NCBI GenBank assembly: GCA_951813855.1
Contig: OX638380.1
Coordinates: 310,001-374,000 of the forward strand
Length of the DNA stretch: 64,000 bases
Source of the DNA: an uncultured Verrucomicrobiae bacterium
GTDB taxonomy: Bacteria; Verrucomicrobiota; Verrucomicrobiia; Limisphaerales; AAA164-E04
Direction: 5' to 3'
Below, piece after piece: positions 1 to 9,485 of the stretch. Numbering within the stretch: the stretch's first letter is position 1; each line of letters starts with the position of its first letter. Below the pieces are notes generated by a model. That model saw nothing but the letters and a program-made list of their open reading frames with translations. It searched no databases and had not been told where the DNA came from. The position numbers were made by a program, and so were the translations under genes.

Positions 1-3000
1 TTCGGCGACCGTTTTCAGCATCGGCAAATATTCGTCGGAGTTGCCGGCCTGAATATGATGGGCGATCAGCCGGGAGGCCGCATCCAAATCCTGGGGATCG
101 TTCCGCCACCGCCGCTCCAATTCCTCGAAGGTCGGGGCCGGTTCGTTAGCTGCCATCGCTTGCTGTCTGAAACGCTCGATGACGTCTCGTTTTATTTGGT
201 ACGCGTTCTGATTTTCCACGTCGAAAATCAGTAAATTATCGACCACCAAATCGGCGTCGTCGAACCGGCCGACCGAACTCAGGAAAGTAGCATAGCGAAA
301 ACCGACTTCCGAACTGTAAGGGCATAAGGCCAAGGCCTGACGATAGATCACGTCGGCCGCGGTTTCCAGCATGCGGCGATCTTCGGGACCGGGCGAAAAC
401 GGCGAATTTTCCGGCAGCAACAACCGCCACGTGTACATGCCGGCCACGGCGCAACGCAGCTTGGAATAGGTTTTCTGGGCCCAGGAATCCCGAAGGAAAT
501 TGGAATTGCCCGGATACTCGCTCAGATCGCCCAAGATGTACACCCGTTGCGACCAGGTTATCAGTTCCTCCAGACTTCGATTCGCCACCACTTCGCTGCC
601 GATCAACCGATCCAGATACAAATCCCAAAACTTGAGGTCCCGATCGATCACCTCCTGAGTGAACCGCGGTACCGGCTCGCGGTTCAGCCGGAGGATGAGC
701 CCATACGGCGAATAACGGGAAAACATCCAAGGCAACGGAAAACTCTCCTCGACGTAGAATTCCCGGTCCGGATTCTTGTGAAAGATTACCTCGGTCAAGA
801 CGTTGTTGACGTAATTAACGGCTTCCCGCTGAGAAAACGGTTTGGACATTCCTTGCTTTTCCAATTCTTTCAATTCATCGAAGTATTGTTTTAGGACTTT
901 ATCTGATTCCAAGGAGGTGGGCGTGTAGATTTCGTCGGGAGGATAGACCCCTCGCTTCCGGCGGGACTCCTCCACCATGGCGCCGAAGGACATCATCGCG
1001 CGGTCGAACGGGGCCACAATGCGGGCCAGAAAATTGGTCCGGTTCCGTTGCCGGTCCCGGCTCTTCCAAAGCATATCCTGGAAAAAAGGCGGATCCTGTT
1101 GATCGCTCCGGAAATAATGAGCGCGGATGTAATCGAGATATTTATGATCGGCCAGCGCGTTCTGGGTGATGAGGTACACGTCGCGGCGATCGAATTCCGG
1201 ATCGAGCGGTTTTTTGGAAGACGGAATAAAACTTTCGCAAAAAATCATGTAAGTAGGAACAAAACGCCCCGGGTCCGTCCCCCCGTATAGGACGGCTCCT
1301 TTCGCCATGGAGGGATAGATTCCGAACGGCGGTTCGAACATGTCGTGGCCGAACCAGTAACCGAACAAATGCCCGGCCTTCTCGTTTTTCCACCAATGAG
1401 ACGTTATCGAATGAATCGGCAAGACGGCGAACAAGACCAACGCCAAAACCACCGGAGGGCGTGAACGGCTTAGCAACACGCCGCCGAAGAAAACGGCCGT
1501 GCACAGCACCAGAAAAACGGAGGTGAAAATGTCCAGCGGGTGAACCCGCCTCATTTCAGGAGGGTAACCGTCCAACGGGTTATAGACCAAATAGAGGGCC
1601 ATCACCAAGGCGCCGGCGCCGGCCACGATAGTCAACGAACGGTTCTCCCGAAAGTGAGTCGCCATGAGCGCCAGCACCAATGCGGTCCCATACCCGATCC
1701 AAATGACCAGCAACGTATGGGAAGGGGTGAAAAAGACTCGATTCAACTCTTGGGCCTGGCGGTCCGGGGGCGGGTTAAGGAGGACCATGAGGATGACCGC
1801 CAGACAAAAGAAAATCCCCGACAAGCCGATCATCCAACTCCGGTCCTTCGATTTCAACTGTCGAAAGAATACGAAGGGTATGATCGCCAACAACAGCATG
1901 ATAGGGTTAAACTCCTGCCCCGCCCCGACAAAATAACCCCACATTTGCTGCACGAATCGAAATAACTCATTGGTCGGAGAAGGCCCCGAGTACTGCCCTC
2001 GAGTCAAAGCGTGAATAAAACCGTCCCAAGTGCGGGGATAGGCCCAATTCATCGGGGGATTGGTTGCCGACGCCAAGGGCATGAAAAAATAGAAAGACAC
2101 CCCGGCCAACCAAGCCAGAAGCATCCAACTGGCCGGGCGCCATTGACTCAAGACCCGGTCTTTTTGCGTCTGAGACCACAGCCAAAAAAATATGACGATC
2201 GAGCCGATGCCGACCAAGTTGAAGATCAAAAACAAGGTCGGAGTTTCATCGAAGGAATGGATATGGCCGTTAAATTTGGCGATCAATCCCACCGCGTACA
2301 CTACCGCGTTGCCCAAGAACAAATCCCTCCCCAGCCGTTTGTTAACGGCGGCGATAGCGATCTCCAACCCGATGGCCGTTACCACCAAGCTTTGATGATT
2401 CGTAAAGCAGATGCCGAACAGGAAAAACGCGAAATACAGATATTTCCGCCGCTCCGGCTCATACATCCAGCGCATCATCAGCACCAAAACCCCCACCAAT
2501 GACAGCACGCTCAGGGGGTAGACTTCGACGATGACGGCCTGAGACCACATGAAGCCGTTGAACCCCATTAACATTCCCGCCATCCAGCCGGAGACGCCGC
2601 AGATGCCTTTTTGGGTCGTCTCGCCGATCTTCTGGAAATCGGGAACGCTTTCCAAGAACCTCCCGCTCCCCCGGCAAACCATCAAGGCGAGCAAACCGCA
2701 ACTGCAAGCTCCGGCTACCGCCGAAGACAGAGCGACTCGAAACGCGATATTGGAAATCGGCACCAAGACCGTGAACAACCAAGAGTAAATGGTCCAAATG
2801 GGATACCCGGGAGAATGGGGCACGCCCGCGTAATAGGAAGCGACCGCCAACTCGCCGCTGTCTTCCAAAGTAACGTTCGGAGCCAACGAAAAAAGATAGC
2901 CGATGAAAACGGCCAACCCCGTCACCCCGGCCACGATCCAATCGAACCGGGTGAAAAACCGCTGCTTCGGATTCGGCGCTTTTCCGCCCGATTCGACCGG

Positions 3001-3075
3001 CGAATCCGCCGAAACGGGAACGGTTTTATTTCGGACTCTGGCGATATCTTTCCTTTTATTCCTGCTTTTGTTCAT
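1..3075 (-). CDS. DUF2723 (TMEM260-like) large membrane protein, 3' end cut by window edge
   Basis: A single open frame runs from the ATG at 3075 leftwards past position 1, giving 1025 codons with no stop. The DUF2723 signature is at residues 69-94 (core TLEDSGELAVASYYAGVPHS, then PGYPIW), followed by many hydrophobic segments. A later GTDPGRFVPTYMIF stretch is also typical of this family. After about residue 700 the protein becomes soluble and helical, and it is TPR-like near the visible end. Members are predicted multi-pass membrane proteins related to GT-C glycosyltransferases (the eukaryotic relative TMEM260 is an O-mannosyltransferase), but bacterial substrates are not established. A purine-rich GGGAGG lies just before the ATG. 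It is divergent from the HIT gene. The family call is firm; a glycosyltransferase role is inferred. Confidence 0.88.
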   Translation of the reverse strand, partial: MNKSRNKRKDIARVRNKTVPVSADSPVESGGKAPNPKQRFFTRFDWIVAGVTGLAVFIGYLFSLAPNVTLEDSGELAVASYYAGVPHSPGYPIWTIYSWLFTVLVPISNIAFRVALSSAVAGACSCGLLALMVCRGSGRFLESVPDFQKIGETTQKGICGVSGWMAGMLMGFNGFMWSQAVIVEVYPLSVLSLVGVLVLMMRWMYEPERRKYLYFAFFLFGICFTNHQSLVVTAIGLEIAIAAVNKRLGRDLFLGNAVVYAVGLIAKFNGHIHSFDETPTLFLIFNLVGIGSIVIFFWLWSQTQKDRVLSQWRPASWMLLAWLAGVSFYFFMPLASATNPPMNWAYPRTWDGFIHALTRGQYSGPSPTNELFRFVQQMWGYFVGAGQEFNPIMLLLAIIPFVFFRQLKSKDRSWMIGLSGIFFCLAVILMVLLNPPPDRQAQELNRVFFTPSHTLLVIWIGYGTALVLALMATHFRENRSLTIVAGAGALVMALYLVYNPLDGYPPEMRRVHPLDIFTSVFLVLCTAVFFGGVLLSRSRPPVVLALVLFAVLPIHSITSHWWKNEKAGHLFGYWFGHDMFEPPFGIYPSMAKGAVLYGGTDPGRFVPTYMIFCESFIPSSKKPLDPEFDRRDVYLITQNALADHKYLDYIRAHYFRSDQQDPPFFQDMLWKSRDRQRNRTNFLARIVAPFDRAMMSFGAMVEESRRKRGVYPPDEIYTPTSLESDKVLKQYFDELKELEKQGMSKPFSQREAVNYVNNVLTEVIFHKNPDREFYVEESFPLPWMFSRYSPYGLILRLNREPVPRFTQEVIDRDLKFWDLYLDRLIGSEVVANRSLEELITWSQRVYILGDLSEYPGNSNFLRDSWAQKTYSKLRCAVAGMYTWRLLLPENSPFSPGPEDRRMLETAADVIYRQALALCPYSSEVGFRYATFLSSVGRFDDADLVVDNLLIFDVENQNAYQIKRDVIERFRQQAMAANEPAPTFEELERRWRNDPQDLDAASRLIAHHIQAGNSDEYLPMLKTVAE

Positions 3076-3219
3076 TGCCTCCCGTGGCTCCGAGATTGCG
3101 CCATGGATTGGGTTTAGTCGAATAAGAAAAAACCGGAGCGCCGCCGTCCGGTCCGGGGCACGTCGAGAATTCCCGGCTACCTTTTGACTTTTCCGGCTTC
3201 GCCTGACACAATCCGGGAA

Positions 3220-3714
3220 ATGGAATGGCTGCATGCTCCTTGGCGGATCGAATACGTTCTTTCGCCCAAGGAACCGCCCGGCGAGGAATCGTTGTTCACC
3301 CGCATCGCCCGGAGCGACCGGGACGTCGACAATTTAGTGATCCATCGTGATCGGCAGTGCTTCGTGCTGATGAACCGCTTCCCCTACAACGGCGGTCACC
3401 TGCTGGTCGCTCCTTACCGGGAAATCGCGGAATTGGACGAGTTGGACGACTCGGAATTGACGGCCCTGATGCTGGTGGTGCGGCGCAGCGTTCGAGCTCT
3501 CAAGACGGTCATGAATCCGGACGGGTTCAACATCGGCGTCAATCTCGGCCAAGCCGCCGGCGCCGGCATCGAACGCCATCTCCACTACCATGTCGTCCCT
3601 CGCTGGCGAGGCGACACCAATTTCATGCCGGTGTTGACCGACACTCGGGTCGTTCCGGAAGCTCTGGTCGAAACCGCCGCCAAACTCCGGAAAGCCTTTC
3701 CCGATACCGCCTGA
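3220..3714 (+). CDS. HIT-family nucleotide hydrolase/transferase
   Basis: A cytosolic HIT (histidine triad) protein of 164 residues. The diagnostic motif HLHYHVV is at residues 120-126, preceded by GAGIERH and followed by PRW, as in AP4A phosphorylase/hydrolase-like HIT proteins that act on dinucleoside polyphosphates or nucleoside phosphoramidates. I place the start at the ATG at 3220 (MEWLHAPWRIEYV), because relatives begin with a similar W-x-P-W-R motif. An in-frame TTG at 3184 would add 12 unlikely residues. It is first in a same-strand group with phoH and ybeY, 83 bp upstream of phoH. The exact substrate cannot be read from the sequence. Confidence 0.9.
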   Translation: MEWLHAPWRIEYVLSPKEPPGEESLFTRIARSDRDVDNLVIHRDRQCFVLMNRFPYNGGHLLVAPYREIAELDELDDSELTALMLVVRRSVRALKTVMNPDGFNIGVNLGQAAGAGIERHLHYHVVPRWRGDTNFMPVLTDTRVVPEALVETAAKLRKAFPDTA

Positions 3715-3797
3715 TTCATGAAAACTCCCGGACCGACGACCGGCCCGATACGACATTAACTCCGCCGGCGAATTGCCGATTACTACCGCACCCCGGT

Positions 3798-4787
3798 ATG
3801 GCGACCGAAACTCTCCACTTCGAAAGCGCTCAACAAGCGCAACAACTGTTCAGCAACGAAACGAAAAACTTGCAAGCCATCGAACGGGAACTGGGCGTCA
3901 AGGCGGTTTGCCGTGACGGTTGGATCAAGCTCGACGGCAACCCGTCATCGCTGGAGGAAGTCCGTCGGCTGTTCGAATTGATGGACGCCTCGATTCGCGC
4001 CGGCAATCCCATTCGCAACCGGGATTTCAACCAATCATTGGCCATCCTGAAAGAACACGGGTCGGAGGCGCTCCAGAAATTGCTGGAAGACCGCATTACC
4101 ACCTCGCCGCGCAAGGCGCCCATATCTCCCAAGACTTCCGGTCAAAAACGCTACCTCGAGGCCATCCGAAAATACGATCTGACTTTCGGCATCGGCCCGG
4201 CCGGAACCGGGAAAACCTATCTAGCCGTCGCCATGGCCGTCGCGACGTTCAAGTCGGGCAAGGCCGAACGCATCGTTCTCACTCGACCGGCGGTCGAGGC
4301 CGGCGAAGCGCTGGGTTTTTTACCAGGCGATCTATACGAAAAACTGGCCCCCTACCTGCGCCCCCTGCACGATGCTCTGCACGACATGCTCCCCGCCGAC
4401 GAGATCCAAAAGCACATGGAACGCGGGATCATCGAAATCGCTCCGCTGGCCTATATGCGCGGCCGGACCCTCAACCATTCGTTTATCATCTTGGACGAAG
4501 CTCAGAACGCCACGGCTGAACAGATGTTCATGTTCCTCACCCGCATGGGCATGAATTCCCGCATCGTCGTCACCGGAGATCCGACGCAAACCGATTTACC
4601 GCCCAGCAAGCCTTCGGGGTTGAACGAAGCCTGCAAGGCCCTGAAAAAAATCCCCGACGTGACCATTGTCGAATTCCACAGTCAGGACGTCATCCGCCAC
4701 CCGTTGATCAAAAAAATCGTGACGGCTTACGAAACCCATCGCAAAGAAAGCCCGAATGCCGTAACTCCCCCTTCGGCCGAGAAATAG
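3798..4787 (+). CDS. phoH: PhoH-like ATPase (YbeZ)
   Basis: A 329-residue cytosolic PhoH family ATPase. The Walker A motif GPAGTGKT is at residues 133-140 and the Walker B FIILDEAQN at 229-237. A TGDPTQTDLP sensor-like segment follows, as in the superfamily-1-related PhoH core. The N-terminal ~110 residues form the usual small KH-like or accessory domain. The frame is open further upstream, but the ATG at 3798 gives a normal family N-terminus and avoids overlap with the HIT gene. It is followed after 12 bp by ybeY. This pairing is widely conserved (ybeZ-ybeY) and links the ATPase to RNA/ribosome quality control. The family is certain; the biochemical role is inferred from the neighbour. Confidence 0.93.
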   Translation: MATETLHFESAQQAQQLFSNETKNLQAIERELGVKAVCRDGWIKLDGNPSSLEEVRRLFELMDASIRAGNPIRNRDFNQSLAILKEHGSEALQKLLEDRITTSPRKAPISPKTSGQKRYLEAIRKYDLTFGIGPAGTGKTYLAVAMAVATFKSGKAERIVLTRPAVEAGEALGFLPGDLYEKLAPYLRPLHDALHDMLPADEIQKHMERGIIEIAPLAYMRGRTLNHSFIILDEAQNATAEQMFMFLTRMGMNSRIVVTGDPTQTDLPPSKPSGLNEACKALKKIPDVTIVEFHSQDVIRHPLIKKIVTAYETHRKESPNAVTPPSAEK

Positions 4788-4799
4788 CGAGGCTGGGGC

Positions 4800-5249
4800 T
4801 TGAACATCACGATCAGAAACGTTCAAAAAGACCTGCAAGTCCGCATTCCCCAACTTCGCGAAATCATCGCCCGCCTCGCCCGAACGGAGTTTGCCGATCT
4901 GCAGGGAGAGTGCTGTTTCCATCTGGTTTCGAAACCGGAAATGGCCGAATTGAACCAGCGGTTCCTGAACCACGAAGGGGCTACCGACGTCATCACTTTC
5001 GATTGGATCGAAGATCCGGAAAGCGACAGGCCGATCGCCGAAATCTTCCTGTGCCCCGCCGTGGCCCGGGAGCAAGCCGCCGCCTTTCAGACCACTTGGC
5101 AGGACGAATTGATCCGTTATCTGATCCACGCCCTCCTCCATCTCCAAGGATTCGACGACCGTTCTCCGGAGGACCGGAGGATCATGAAACGACACGAGAA
5201 TCGAATTCTGAACGCGATGCGCCAACAATCCGATGGGAAACTCGGGTAA
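4800..5249 (+). CDS. ybeY: YbeY endoribonuclease/rRNA maturation factor, with variant active-site residues
   Basis: A 149-residue UPF0054/YbeY protein, the metal-dependent RNase implicated in 16S rRNA 3' processing and ribosome quality control. The motif reads H110-ALL-H114-LQGFDD. The first two zinc-binding histidines are present, but the position of the third is Asp120. The family TDVxxF motif is present as TDVITF (62-67), yet the residue aligning with the conserved basic catalytic position (Arg59 in E. coli) appears to be Leu56. A histidine lies further on in KRHE. The start is TTG at 4800, preceded by GAGGC. It follows phoH after 12 bp and converges with the quinoprotein gene. The family assignment is strong; full enzymatic competence is uncertain. 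Confidence 0.88.
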   Translation: MNITIRNVQKDLQVRIPQLREIIARLARTEFADLQGECCFHLVSKPEMAELNQRFLNHEGATDVITFDWIEDPESDRPIAEIFLCPAVAREQAAAFQTTWQDELIRYLIHALLHLQGFDDRSPEDRRIMKRHENRILNAMRQQSDGKLG

Positions 5250-5273
5250 CGCCGCGAACGGCAATTGCGACGG

Positions 5274-7406
5274 TTACTCCTCGGGCAAAGCGAAACAATA
5301 ATACGCGTCGCCCCGTTTGGTGCCTGGCTTGCCGCCGCCGCCGGCCGCGATCAAAACATATTGCCGCCCGTCGATCTCGTAAGTAGCCGGCGTCGCATAG
5401 CCACCCGCCTCCAGTTGATGTTCCCAGAGCAATTCACCGGTCTCCTTGTCGTAAGCGTGAAATCGCTCGTCCATAGCCGCTCCGATAAAAACCAAACCGC
5501 CCCGGGTCACCACCGGCCCTCCGATGTTGAAAGTTCCGGTCGGAGGCTCGCCTCTGGCTTCCAGTTTCGGATAGGTGCCCAAGGGGACTTGCCAACGCAA
5601 CTTTCCGTCGTCGAGTGAGACGGCGTTCAAAGTACCCCACGGACGGCGATTTACCGGAAACCCTTCTGGGTCCCGCCAATTATGATGCCCAGTAGCCAAG
5701 ACCGGAATGGAACCGATCCCGGTTAACTTCAGATCCTCCACGGCGACACTTTCTTGCTTGCCAGTTCCGAAAAGGAAAGCCTCCAGAGCTCGTCGTTCGA
5801 GCTCGCCTAAAGCGCCGAACGAAGGCATTTGTCCTCGCCCGGTTTTCAATAATTCGCGTAACGCTTCCGGAGTCATTCGCGAAGCGACGTCTTGCAAGGA
5901 AGGCGAAGTAGCTTCCGACGACGATTTTCCGCCATGACAGTGGGAACATAAGATGCGATACCAATGTCGGCCGTATTCGTTCAAGCCCATCCGGCGCTTC
6001 GGCTTGGCGGGAACCATGGAAGTGTATTCCGCCTCGTTACTAAGATTCACGATCACAGTGTTCGATTCTGGGTCGAAGGCCGCCCCGCCCCACTCGCATC
6101 CTCCGTTGAATTGAGGTAACTGAACGGATTTCCGATACTCTGGCGGAAGAAACACCTCGCCTACTGCCATCTCCCGCATATCGGCCAAAACCTTCCGGGT
6201 GGCCTCAGGGTTGAGATCCGTGACGTTGCTTTCGTCCATCCGAATCTGGGCCAGGCGAAAAGCCTCGGGCGGATACGGTTGAGTGGGCGAACTCACTTCG
6301 CCCGGCATTTTTGAAGCCGGCACGGGCAATTCTCGAACCGGGTAGACCGGTTCTCCCGTCATCCGATCCAGAACGAATAAAAAACCCATTTTGGTCGGCT
6401 GCACGGCGACTTCGATTACCTTGCCGCCACGCCGCAATTGCCCCAGCACCGGAGGACAAGGAAGATCCAAATCCCAAAGATCATGGTGAACGGTTTGAAA
6501 ATGCCAGATTCGTTTCCCCGTAGCCGCGTCCAAGGCGAGCGTGCAATTGCCGAACAAACCATCACCCGGGCGGTTGCCGCCCCACTTGTCGTAAGCTGGA
6601 GAACCGGTCCCCGCGAAGAGTATTCCCCGCACGGCGTCCAAAGTGAAACCGCCCCAAACGTTCGCGCTGCCTACTTCCTTCCAGGAATTCGGCCCCCAGG
6701 TCTCATACCCGAATTCGCCCGGACGAGGGATGGTATGAAAGATCCATTTCCGTTCGCCGGTTCGCACGTCGAAAGCCCGGATATGCCCCGGAGCGCAAGG
6801 GCCGGGCCCTTCTCCGGTCGAGGATCCCAAGATTAGCAAATCTTTCCAAATCATGGGCGGAGTCGTGCTGCCGACCGACAAATAAAACACGTCGGCATCC
6901 AATCCCGTTCGATGATCGAGGCGCCCTCCCTCACCGAACGAATCGATCAAGCGGCCGGTATCGGCATCCAACGCGAAAAGATAATTACCGGCCGAATAAT
7001 AAATGCGCCGATCGTCCGTTCCGTCGGTCCAGTAAGCGACACCGCGGTTGACTCCGCCGCCGGATCTCCCTTCTCCCCAAGGATTAAAGCGCCATCGCGT
7101 TGTCCCCGTTTTACCGTCCAGAGCCACGCAATGGAGCCTCGGCGTAGTCAGAAATATCGTCCCCCCGACGACAATCGGATTGCATTCGATCGTGTTGCCG
7201 GTCTCCCCTGCCCGCCAGACCCAGGCTACCGTCAACCGGGTAACGTTGGATCGATTGATCTGGGTCAGTTCGGAATAGTGCGTTCCGGAATAATCGCCGT
7301 GGTAGATTTGCCACTCGCGTTGACTGCTCTTGGGATCATGAGCTCGTTGGGAAAGGCACGTCCCCCCGAAGACGATCAATCCCACCATCGAAATCCAGAT
7401 TCTCAT
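5274..7406 (-). CDS. Secreted PQQ-type quinoprotein dehydrogenase with internal cytochrome c domain
   Basis: A 710-residue predicted periplasmic or secreted protein. It starts with a signal peptide (residues 1-20, MRIWISMVGLIVFGGTCLSQ). Repeated propeller blades (ALDxxTGxxxW, for example around 95-105 and 290-302) identify an eight-bladed PQQ-dependent alcohol/glucose-dehydrogenase-type beta-propeller. A c-type cytochrome is inserted late in the chain: heme motif CSHCH at 487-491 with likely axial Met527 (GRGQMPSF). The final ~150 residues return to propeller sequence. The enzyme would oxidise a sugar or alcohol and pass electrons through the heme. An upstream in-frame extension to 7535 lacks signal-peptide logic and is dropped. 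The substrate is unknown. It stands alone on the minus strand. Confidence 0.88.
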   Translation of the reverse strand: MRIWISMVGLIVFGGTCLSQRAHDPKSSQREWQIYHGDYSGTHYSELTQINRSNVTRLTVAWVWRAGETGNTIECNPIVVGGTIFLTTPRLHCVALDGKTGTTRWRFNPWGEGRSGGGVNRGVAYWTDGTDDRRIYYSAGNYLFALDADTGRLIDSFGEGGRLDHRTGLDADVFYLSVGSTTPPMIWKDLLILGSSTGEGPGPCAPGHIRAFDVRTGERKWIFHTIPRPGEFGYETWGPNSWKEVGSANVWGGFTLDAVRGILFAGTGSPAYDKWGGNRPGDGLFGNCTLALDAATGKRIWHFQTVHHDLWDLDLPCPPVLGQLRRGGKVIEVAVQPTKMGFLFVLDRMTGEPVYPVRELPVPASKMPGEVSSPTQPYPPEAFRLAQIRMDESNVTDLNPEATRKVLADMREMAVGEVFLPPEYRKSVQLPQFNGGCEWGGAAFDPESNTVIVNLSNEAEYTSMVPAKPKRRMGLNEYGRHWYRILCSHCHGGKSSSEATSPSLQDVASRMTPEALRELLKTGRGQMPSFGALGELERRALEAFLFGTGKQESVAVEDLKLTGIGSIPVLATGHHNWRDPEGFPVNRRPWGTLNAVSLDDGKLRWQVPLGTYPKLEARGEPPTGTFNIGGPVVTRGGLVFIGAAMDERFHAYDKETGELLWEHQLEAGGYATPATYEIDGRQYVLIAAGGGGKPGTKRGDAYYCFALPEE

Positions 7407-8354
7407 CGCTACGAATTCAGTATAGCCGAACGATTTCCGCCAGTCTGTTCGGTTCATTTGCCACAACGGATTGGCGTTCCGGCCACGCTGCCGACCTCGA
7501 ATCATTTCCCCAACCGACCGCCCGCAATTCCGCACGAAATATCGAAACCTTCCGTTTGGCGCCCCGTTACGAATCCTAATCGAGCGATGCTCCTTATTCG
7601 GATTCTCCAGGTTTTGAAATCGAATTCCGCTATAGCCCGAACCGTCGCGCTTGATCGTTTCTCAGTTTAAAACCGCTTCGTCATCGTAGCTTCCCCGCAA
7701 TTCGAGCGCCACCAAGCCGAGCCCACGACCACCGGTAATCTCCATCAGAAATCGAGATTGCTCAACAAGGAATTACTGGCCATTAATCATCTCTACCGAA
7801 ATCCACCGTTTCTTTTCGCCACCGGCAAATGGATACTCTTCTAGCATATCCGGCACCAAGCAAAAACGATAGTGGAAACCGTCATGAAATAATCAGTTAT
7901 CGGAGAAAGCTTCCAATATCGCGTTTCGAATACCTCGATCTGATGACGGTCCAAACCGGGCTTCGGTTTGAAATATGCCAAACTCGGCCCGACACTGTCA
8001 CCTTCCCGGGCCGCTCTCTACGATTTCTGACCGGAACAATTCGACGCTCAATTGCTCCTTGTTGAAAAATTTTTATCATTTTAGGCTTTGAAGGTTGTTT
8101 TTTTTAGCCAACCATGAGTGGGGTAAGACTTCACCGACAAACTCCTATCCTCAATGGAAATTTTCGGTTTTTGCTGCGACCTAGATTACGGAGTTGCCGA
8201 TATCCGGATTTTACAGATCGAAATCAACTTTGAGATGATTTCGAAACGACTTGACGAAGTGCGTCAGTGACGTTATCCCTTGGAATGGACATGGGAAAAC
8301 AGCTGAAATCGGCACTGACGGAAAACACCTCAAGGGACTCAATTAACGAATAAT
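7407..8354. other. 948-bp intergenic stretch without a recognisable gene
   Basis: Short open frames exist on both strands (for example 7829-8065 +), but none has a recognisable product, a good ribosome site, or neighbour-like codon use. The right part, from about 8070 to 8350, is visibly more A+T-rich than the surrounding genes, and that bias continues into the nuclease-like gene. It holds the divergent upstream regions of the quinoprotein and nuclease-like genes. I see no tRNA, terminator or riboswitch here. Confidence 0.5.
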
Positions 8355-9104
8355 ATGCAGAATGATGGGACAAATGAACAAATTCCTAAAGATGTTTGGG
8401 ACGTAATCAAGGAGCTTGGAAGGAATCAGCATAAATTCGAAGCGCACCAACTGAAAGCCGAGGAAAATCACCGGATACTAGAAGAATATCATAGGAAGGC
8501 CGAAGAAAACCATCGGAAAGCCGAAGAAAACTTACGGAAGACCGAAGAATACCTTCGGAAAAGCGACCGAAAACTCGACCGGGCTTTCGAGCCTGTCCTT
8601 CGACAATCCCAAAGTGTCGACAAAATCAACGGAGGCTTCAACAACCAATGGGGTAAGTTCGTAGAAGAACTGGCAAGAGGAAGTTTAGGCCGAATTTTTA
8701 AAGAACGAGGCATAGAGTTTCATGAAATTAGTCCTCGTACAGCTATTTGCGCTGAATCCAATATCACTCTAGCTCAGTACGACTTGGTCGCTGTCGGCAC
8801 CAAGAAAATCGTCGTTGTCGAAGTCAAAACGACCCTTACGAGATCCAAAGTCTCTGCTTTTCTGAAAAAAACACCTGGCTTCACAACTCATTTCAAATCT
8901 TACGAACACTATGCCATTTACGGAGCGGTGGCTTTTCTCAAGACGAACGACAATGCCGACAAATTTGCGGAAGAAAAGGGATTTTTTGCCATCAAAGCGG
9001 TTGGCGAAAAAAACAAAATCTCCACGATGACCAATCCTCTCGGTTTCAAGCCCAAAACTTTCAACGGCGGTGGCCGCAGGTACAAATCTTTCGGCAAATC
9101 TTGA
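8355..9104 (+). CDS. PD-(D/E)XK nuclease-like protein with N-terminal heptad-repeat coiled coil
   Basis: A 249-residue protein in two parts. Residues ~25-80 form a charged coiled coil of heptads (KAEENHR / KAEENLR / KTEEYLR). Residues ~90-249 look like the PD-(D/E)XK restriction-endonuclease-like fold seen in DUF3782-type proteins: NQWGKFVEELARGSLG, then a core strand YDLVAVGTKKIVVVEVKTTL in which Asp plus the E-x-K of VEVK supply the expected metal-binding residues. Such proteins are common in bacteria but their function is unknown. The gene is isolated, more A+T-rich than its neighbours, and its heptads come from 21-bp DNA repeats. That fits an accessory or transferred gene. The fold call is moderate; nuclease activity is inferred. 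Confidence 0.7.
   Translation: MQNDGTNEQIPKDVWDVIKELGRNQHKFEAHQLKAEENHRILEEYHRKAEENHRKAEENLRKTEEYLRKSDRKLDRAFEPVLRQSQSVDKINGGFNNQWGKFVEELARGSLGRIFKERGIEFHEISPRTAICAESNITLAQYDLVAVGTKKIVVVEVKTTLTRSKVSAFLKKTPGFTTHFKSYEHYAIYGAVAFLKTNDNADKFAEEKGFFAIKAVGEKNKISTMTNPLGFKPKTFNGGGRRYKSFGKS
8473..8577 (+). repeat. 21-bp phased repeat coding coiled-coil heptads
   Basis: A GGAAG/GGAAA-type core recurs at 8473, 8494, 8515, 8536 and 8557, exactly 21 bp apart. The central three copies are closest (unit approximately ggaaagccgaagaaaaccatc with substitutions). Each unit encodes one seven-residue heptad of the coiled coil, so the domain appears to have grown by unit duplication. Confidence 0.8.
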
Positions 9105-9485
9105 AACAACGGATGGTACCGAAACGGTAACTGATTTCGAAATCGAAGCGATGCCGATCGTTCGATTATCGAATCTCGAGACCCTAAGAACGGACCGGAC
9201 GCCATACCGTTCCCGAATTCGACCGACCCTAAATCTGAATGCGGACAGTGACCGTTTTCGTGACGCCAACCGCAACATCGAAGGTTGCCATGAACTCATG
9301 GGCTCGATCAATCACGCATCGGGGATTGGCTTATCCGTGTTGGGGACTGGTGAGCTTATCTTGTTTTCTGCCGGCAACCGGACTGGCTCTCCCGGTTCGA
9401 AAGGCGGTTAGCGGCCGTCGCCACGAACCGTCGATCGATTACGATCAGCACAATTGCCCATAGAAATCCAAAGGCGCCCCCGGGT
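9105..9485. other. 381-bp intergenic stretch between convergent genes
   Basis: It lies between the ends of the nuclease-like gene (+) and pssA (-). Short open frames (9070-9411, 9239-9463) give no recognisable protein. I find no clear hairpin-T-run terminator or RNA gene. Confidence 0.5.

Noticed and set aside
6912..7670. A 252-codon plus-strand frame
   Set aside because: Mostly antisense to the quinoprotein gene, with no family resemblance.
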